Shown here one piece after another: positions 60,315-64,000 of a DNA stretch of 64,000 bases; the first letter of the stretch is position 1; each line of letters begins with the position of its first letter. This stretch comes from JAJECS01 sp965243625 (GTDB taxonomy: Bacteria; Chloroflexota; UBA11872): contig CBDEVI010000002.1 in the NCBI GenBank assembly GCA_965243625.1, positions 558,001 through 622,000 of the forward strand. Direction: 5' to 3'. The notes below the pieces were generated by a model that did no database searches, was not told where the DNA came from, and saw only the letters and a list, made by a program, of their open reading frames with translations. The translations under genes were made by a program, and so were the position numbers.

Positions 60315-63300
60315 TTCTCCTGGAGCGGCTGACGGTCCGCGAGCTTGGCGCCTTGCACCGGGTGGACCTGGAGTTCCAGCCACAGGGCCATCATCTGATC
60401 ACGGTCCCGCCTGACCAGGCGCATGCCTTGCACGCGGCGCTGCTGACCTGTCTCTACGGTCCGCCCGACGGTATGCGCGCCCGTTCCGACGGCGCGCTGG
60501 TGGAGTGCGCGCTCGCCGCCGGCGGGCGACCGGTCACCGTGCGGCGCACCCTGCGGGCCACCGGCGACGACGAGGCGGAGCTGCTCATCAACCGCGGACC
60601 GCGCTCAACGCCGATCCACGGCGAGGCTCAGGTAGGCGCGGCGCTCGACAGGCTGCTGGGACTCGATCAAGCGACGCTGGAATTGCTGGTGCGGCCGGAG
60701 CCTCGTTCCGAGCTGCCCCCAGCCGCCGAGATTCGGTCGTTGCTGCGCCGGCTGCTCGGCGAGCGGCGCATCCAGGAAATGGAAGTCGAGTTCGCCGAAA
60801 GCCCGGCGCACCACGAGGAAGAGGCCGTGGCACGGGCGCGCGTCGAGCTGGCCCAGGCGGTGGCACGGGCGGCGGCCAATGAGGACGAGATCGACCGGCT
60901 GGAGCGCGCGCTGCAGCGCTGGCGCGTGCGCCAGGCCCTCCAGGCGCTCACCGCGGCATCGGAGCGCGCGGCGGAGGCCGACGCCGCCGAGCGCCGCTAC
61001 CGCGTGCTGCGCGGGCAATTCCTTGACGAGCGCGACCGACTGGCCGCCTACCGCGAGCTTGCCTCGCTCTGGGTGAATCACGCGCGGTACGCCGCGGAAG
61101 CCGCCCGCGCGCGGGAGCACATCGGGCGATTGGATGCGTGGCTGGGCGATCTCGCGTCCCTGGCGCAGCGCGCCCGGACCGGCGCCGAGCGTCTGGCGGC
61201 GCTCGATCAAGCCTGCGACGCCGCCATCGCGGGCGCCGCGGCGTCGGAAGCCGCCGACCGCGCCCGGACGAAGCGCGACCGCCATCACCGGACGGCCCAT
61301 GAGCTCCGGCAGGCTCGCTCCAATCTGGTCGAGGCCGAGGTGGTGCAGACCAAGGCCCAGGCCGGCGCCGAGCGCGCCCGGACCCTGCGCCAACGCGCCC
61401 ACGAAGACGAGCACCTTCCCGCCGCGCACCGCCTGTGGGGCCGGCTCGGCGACATCCTCCTTGCCGAGCCCGAGCACGCGGGCGACGAGGTCGACCCCTC
61501 GGACCTGACGCGCGAGACCACTCGCGTCAAGCAGGACCTTCGGTCGCTCGCCATCGAAGCCCAGCGCCGCCGAAGCCGCCTGATGCTGGCGGCCGTCGGC
61601 GTCGCGCTCGGCATCGTGCTGGCGACCATCGGCTTCTCCGGCACCGCGCCGCTGGCCGTGCTGGGCATGGCCATGGTCGTCGCCGGCGCGGCCGCGGGCG
61701 CCTGGTCGCTGTGGAGCCAGCGCGCCGATCACGCCCACGAGGAAGAGCTTCTGGACCAGCTGGCCGAGCTTGACCACGACCAACGCGACAGCGAGCAACA
61801 CGCCGCCCGCCTGGCCGTCAGTCGCAAGCAGCGCGCCGGATTCGAGCGGGAGCTGGAGCGCCTCGGCCTCGAGATTCCCACGTCGGCTGATCGCGCGCGC
61901 ATCCTGCGTGACAGCGCCACCGCGCGATTGCGCCGCATTGCCGACGGTGACAGCTCGGTCTCGACCGACGACCTCGAATCCGAATGCGCCCGCACCCAGC
62001 GCGAATTGGCCCACGCCGAGCGCGAGGTGCACCGGTTGCGCGCCCGCGTCGACGCGCTGGAACGCTCGGGCGTCGAGGAGCGCGCGGCGGCCGCCGAAGC
62101 CGAGCTTCGCGGCCAGATCGAGGCCAGCGGGCGCGCCCGGGGGCATGCGGCGGAGTTGGCCCGGTCCCTCGACCTGCCCGACGACCACCCGGCGCTGGTC
62201 AACGCTCGCGACGTCCAGCGGCGCGAGCTGAACGCCATGCAAGAGCGTCTGGACCGGGGATCCGACCTCGAGGCGGGCCGGCAGCGCGCGATGTGGAAGC
62301 TCCACGCCGCCGAAAAGGCATTGCCGGGAATCGCCCAGGCCATCGACGCGCTGGTGGCCGCCGACGACGGGCTGCCCCAGGGCCAGCCGCCCGACGAAGC
62401 CATTGGCCGCCTCGACGGACTGGCCGCCCTGGCGGACGTCGTGGCCGCGGTGGGCGAATTGCGGGCAGCCGCGGGCGTAACCGAGGCCTCCGAAACCGCG
62501 CGGGTCGCGCAGGGCGGCTTCGCGCGGGCGACGACGGAGTTGGCCGGCGCCGTGCGAGCGGCCGGCGCGCACGTCGACGACACCCCGACCGCTTCGGAAG
62601 TTCGGGCGGTTTTCCCCGATCTCGACCGGGACCGCCTGGAAGACGCGGGCGGCGCCCGCCGGCGGATGCAGCGGGCCCGAGCCGCACGACGAGAGTTCGA
62701 CGCACAGATTCGACAGCTGGAGCTCCGCACCGGCGCCGTGCGTCACGATGTCGATCTGGATGCGGCGCGCGCGGCGCTCGACGACCTCGTCGACCGGCGC
62801 CAGGTGCGCGCCGCCGCGTCACGCCTGATGACCCACGCGCTCGATGCGCTGGCAAGCGGCGTCCGGCAGTCCACCGAGGCCGCCCTGCGCCGGATCATCG
62901 GCCGGGTGAGTGGCGGGACGTACTGGGACGTTCGGATCTCCCAGGACCAGGCGGTGCATGTCTGGGACGAAGCCCCCGAAGCCTGGAAACCGCTCGGGCA
63001 GGTCGCCGACGCGTTGCGCGACCGGATCGAGCTCGCCGTTGGCGTGGCCTTTCTCAGCGCCGTCCGCCCCCATGATGCGCCGTTTGCGCCCGCGTTCCTC
63101 TGGCTCGACGCCGCCGACGTCGAAGCCGTGGCGCCCGTGATCGAGGCGCTGCCCCACGGGGACTTCCCGCGATACTTTCCGCAGGTCATCGCCACGTCGG
63201 CGCCGGGCGGACTGACCCACGCGGGATTCGACCGCGTGGCGGACATCGTTGACGGCGCGTCGGCGCCATCGCCGGACGAAGCGGCCGACGCCCGCTGGCT

Positions 63301-63316
63301 CAAGGCCGTTGGCTGA
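60311..63316 (+). CDS. YhaN/SbcC-like coiled-coil membrane protein with lost ATPase motifs
   Basis: 1001 residues from ATG 60311. Overall design follows the SMC-like YhaN/SbcC proteins: N-terminal head half (ERLTVRELGALHRVDLEF), coiled coils (about 150-420 and 490-860, heavily Ala/Glu/Arg), a central hairpin of two membrane helices (about 427-470, LMLAAVGVALGIVLATIGF and LAVLGMAMVVAGAAAGAWSLW) and a C-terminal head half. But the Walker A stretch reads TVPPDQAHALH (31-41) without GKS/T, the signature reads LGQVADALRDRIELAV without SGG, and Walker B FLWLDAADVEAV (about 927) lacks the catalytic Glu. ATP hydrolysis is therefore unlikely. It presumably tethers the SbcD-like partner to the membrane. 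Confidence 0.72.
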   Translation: MILLERLTVRELGALHRVDLEFQPQGHHLITVPPDQAHALHAALLTCLYGPPDGMRARSDGALVECALAAGGRPVTVRRTLRATGDDEAELLINRGPRSTPIHGEAQVGAALDRLLGLDQATLELLVRPEPRSELPPAAEIRSLLRRLLGERRIQEMEVEFAESPAHHEEEAVARARVELAQAVARAAANEDEIDRLERALQRWRVRQALQALTAASERAAEADAAERRYRVLRGQFLDERDRLAAYRELASLWVNHARYAAEAARAREHIGRLDAWLGDLASLAQRARTGAERLAALDQACDAAIAGAAASEAADRARTKRDRHHRTAHELRQARSNLVEAEVVQTKAQAGAERARTLRQRAHEDEHLPAAHRLWGRLGDILLAEPEHAGDEVDPSDLTRETTRVKQDLRSLAIEAQRRRSRLMLAAVGVALGIVLATIGFSGTAPLAVLGMAMVVAGAAAGAWSLWSQRADHAHEEELLDQLAELDHDQRDSEQHAARLAVSRKQRAGFERELERLGLEIPTSADRARILRDSATARLRRIADGDSSVSTDDLESECARTQRELAHAEREVHRLRARVDALERSGVEERAAAAEAELRGQIEASGRARGHAAELARSLDLPDDHPALVNARDVQRRELNAMQERLDRGSDLEAGRQRAMWKLHAAEKALPGIAQAIDALVAADDGLPQGQPPDEAIGRLDGLAALADVVAAVGELRAAAGVTEASETARVAQGGFARATTELAGAVRAAGAHVDDTPTASEVRAVFPDLDRDRLEDAGGARRRMQRARAARREFDAQIRQLELRTGAVRHDVDLDAARAALDDLVDRRQVRAAASRLMTHALDALASGVRQSTEAALRRIIGRVSGGTYWDVRISQDQAVHVWDEAPEAWKPLGQVADALRDRIELAVGVAFLSAVRPHDAPFAPAFLWLDAADVEAVAPVIEALPHGDFPRYFPQVIATSAPGGLTHAGFDRVADIVDGASAPSPDEAADARWLKAVG

Positions 63317-63935
63317 GGGTTCGCTCGTCATCCGGCGGGAGGCGCCGCCGGCTGCCGAGGATGACAAGGCCCAGCCGGCCTCGAAGGCTGCCAAGCCCAA
63401 GCCCAAGCCCGAGTCGAAGCCCGGCGCCGACCAGCCGGTTGCCAAGTCTGCCGCCAAGCCACCCGCCGCAAAGGACGATGGCGCGCCGCAGCCCACGCTT
63501 GAACTCGCAACGCCCTCCTCGCGCGGCTACAGGCCGCGCAACACTGGCCCGCGCGCCGCGCGCGATTTCACCCGGGTCACATCCGGCCTCATGTGGCTGG
63601 GTGGACTGGTCACGCTGGCGTTGCTGGGCTACGTGCTGGTCTTCACCTCACCGGACCGAACCGAGAACGTCTTGGCCTTCGTGGCCCTGTCCGGCTTCGG
63701 CGCCTTCTTCTTTGCCTGGGCCATCGGCGCCTGGCTGCGAACCGGGGACGACGCCTCAGCGACGAGACTGCCCGCGTTGACCGTCACCCGGCAGGCCGTC
63801 CTCGTCGCCGTGGGCGCCCTGGCGGTGGCGACCGCGGCGGTGAACAGCGTGGCCACCCCGGCGGCGGTGATTCTGATTGTCCTGGTCGTCATCAGCGCCG
63901 AGTTGCTCATCCGGCGCATGCCCTTCGGCCGGTGA
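63309..63935 (+). CDS. Four-helix membrane protein with Lys/Pro/Ala-rich N-terminus
   Basis: 208 residues if the start is TTG 63309, overlapping the previous gene's end by eight bases; an upstream frame to 63249 lies inside that gene. N-terminal ~75 residues are charged and low-complexity (KAAKPKPKPESKPGAD). Four hydrophobic segments follow: SGLMWLGGLVTLALLGYVLV, VLAFVALSGFGAFFFAWAIG, VLVAVGALAVATAAVNSVA and AVILIVLVVISAELLI. No family recognised. Overlap with the neighbours on both sides puts it in the same operon, as a likely membrane subunit. Confidence 0.7.
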   Translation: MAEGSLVIRREAPPAAEDDKAQPASKAAKPKPKPESKPGADQPVAKSAAKPPAAKDDGAPQPTLELATPSSRGYRPRNTGPRAARDFTRVTSGLMWLGGLVTLALLGYVLVFTSPDRTENVLAFVALSGFGAFFFAWAIGAWLRTGDDASATRLPALTVTRQAVLVAVGALAVATAAVNSVATPAAVILIVLVVISAELLIRRMPFGR

Positions 63936-64000
63936 GCAACCCCGATCCCTACGCGGCCATTGCCGAGGTCTACGCGGCCGAGCATGACGATTGGGACGAC
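63932..64000 (+). CDS. N-terminus of probable SAM-dependent methyltransferase, truncated by window end
   Basis: GTG 63932 overlaps the previous stop (GTGA). The 23 visible residues, MSNPDPYAAIAEVYAAEHDD and WDD, match the usual start of class I methyltransferases (YDxxAxxYDxxxxxxxxD). The rest lies beyond the window. By position it belongs to the same operon as the membrane protein. Confidence 0.45.
   Translation, partial: MSNPDPYAAIAEVYAAEHDDWDD

Overview
This 64 kb window is high-GC (roughly two thirds G+C by eye), gene-dense bacterial chromosome. It shows no rRNA or tRNA genes, no insertion-sequence transposase and no CRISPR array. The gene content (SUF-only Fe-S assembly with SufU, a KamA-type aminomutase, nusA-ylxR-infB-rbfA-truB-ribF, GH57/GH15 glucan enzymes, a YhaO/YhaN-like pair with membrane segments) and the very heavy load of short palindromic intergenic repeats suggest an uncultivated Chloroflexota-like bacterium. 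That assignment is an inference from gene content, not from a phylogenetic marker search.

Layout. 1-5 kb: the end of an Abi-C-like gene, an acetolactate-synthase-like ThDP enzyme, a sugar isomerase/epimerase, a probable TumA/TumE-type toxin-antitoxin pair and an AAC(3)/YokD-family acetyltransferase. 5-17 kb: uvrA, an SDR oxidoreductase, an MFS exporter, a siroheme-pathway dehydrogenase, an ATP-grasp-like protein, a cupin, a family-10-like glycosidase and glpX. 17-23 kb: a compact minus-strand suf operon (sufC-B-D, Rieske ferredoxin, sufS-U). 24-33 kb: kamA, a second MFS gene, two anchored unknown proteins, a homocysteine methyltransferase, gamma-glutamyltranspeptidase and a Crp/Fnr regulator with a thioredoxin-like partner. 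33-43 kb: a minus-strand translation and cell-wall block, murJ-lepA followed by nusA-ylxR-infB-rbfA-truB-ribF. 43-56 kb: alpha-glucan genes (two GT4 glycosyltransferases, GH57, GH15) interrupted by a 304-bp tandem repeat, a MazEF-type pair, a hydroxyacid dehydrogenase, GNAT, MOSC, a cyclophilin lipoprotein and a nucleoside hydrolase. 56-64 kb: a DNA-damage block with lexA, dinB, and then a tight operon of a DUF4130-like protein, an SbcD/YhaO-like protein, a YhaN/SbcC-like coiled-coil membrane protein, a four-helix membrane protein and the start of a methyltransferase.

The most unusual part is 58.6-64 kb. The SbcD/YhaO-like protein has lost every recognisable metallophosphoesterase ligand motif, and its overlapping partner of 1001 residues has lost Walker A, the signature motif and the Walker B glutamate, while overall fold-like patterns, coiled coils and the central membrane hairpin remain. 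The two look like a co-evolved pair of pseudo-enzymes, possibly a membrane-anchored structural or sensor system near SOS genes. lexA and dinB share an 18-bp promoter element (14/18 identical, same position inside the promoter spacer) that may be this lineage's LexA operator.

Intergenic space is filled with at least six families of short inverted repeats, called A to F in the entries. They recur in a fixed order and in places form composite tandem units. Many ORFs seem to extend into these repeats, so several starts were moved inward. Three genes appear to use CTG or other atypical starts.
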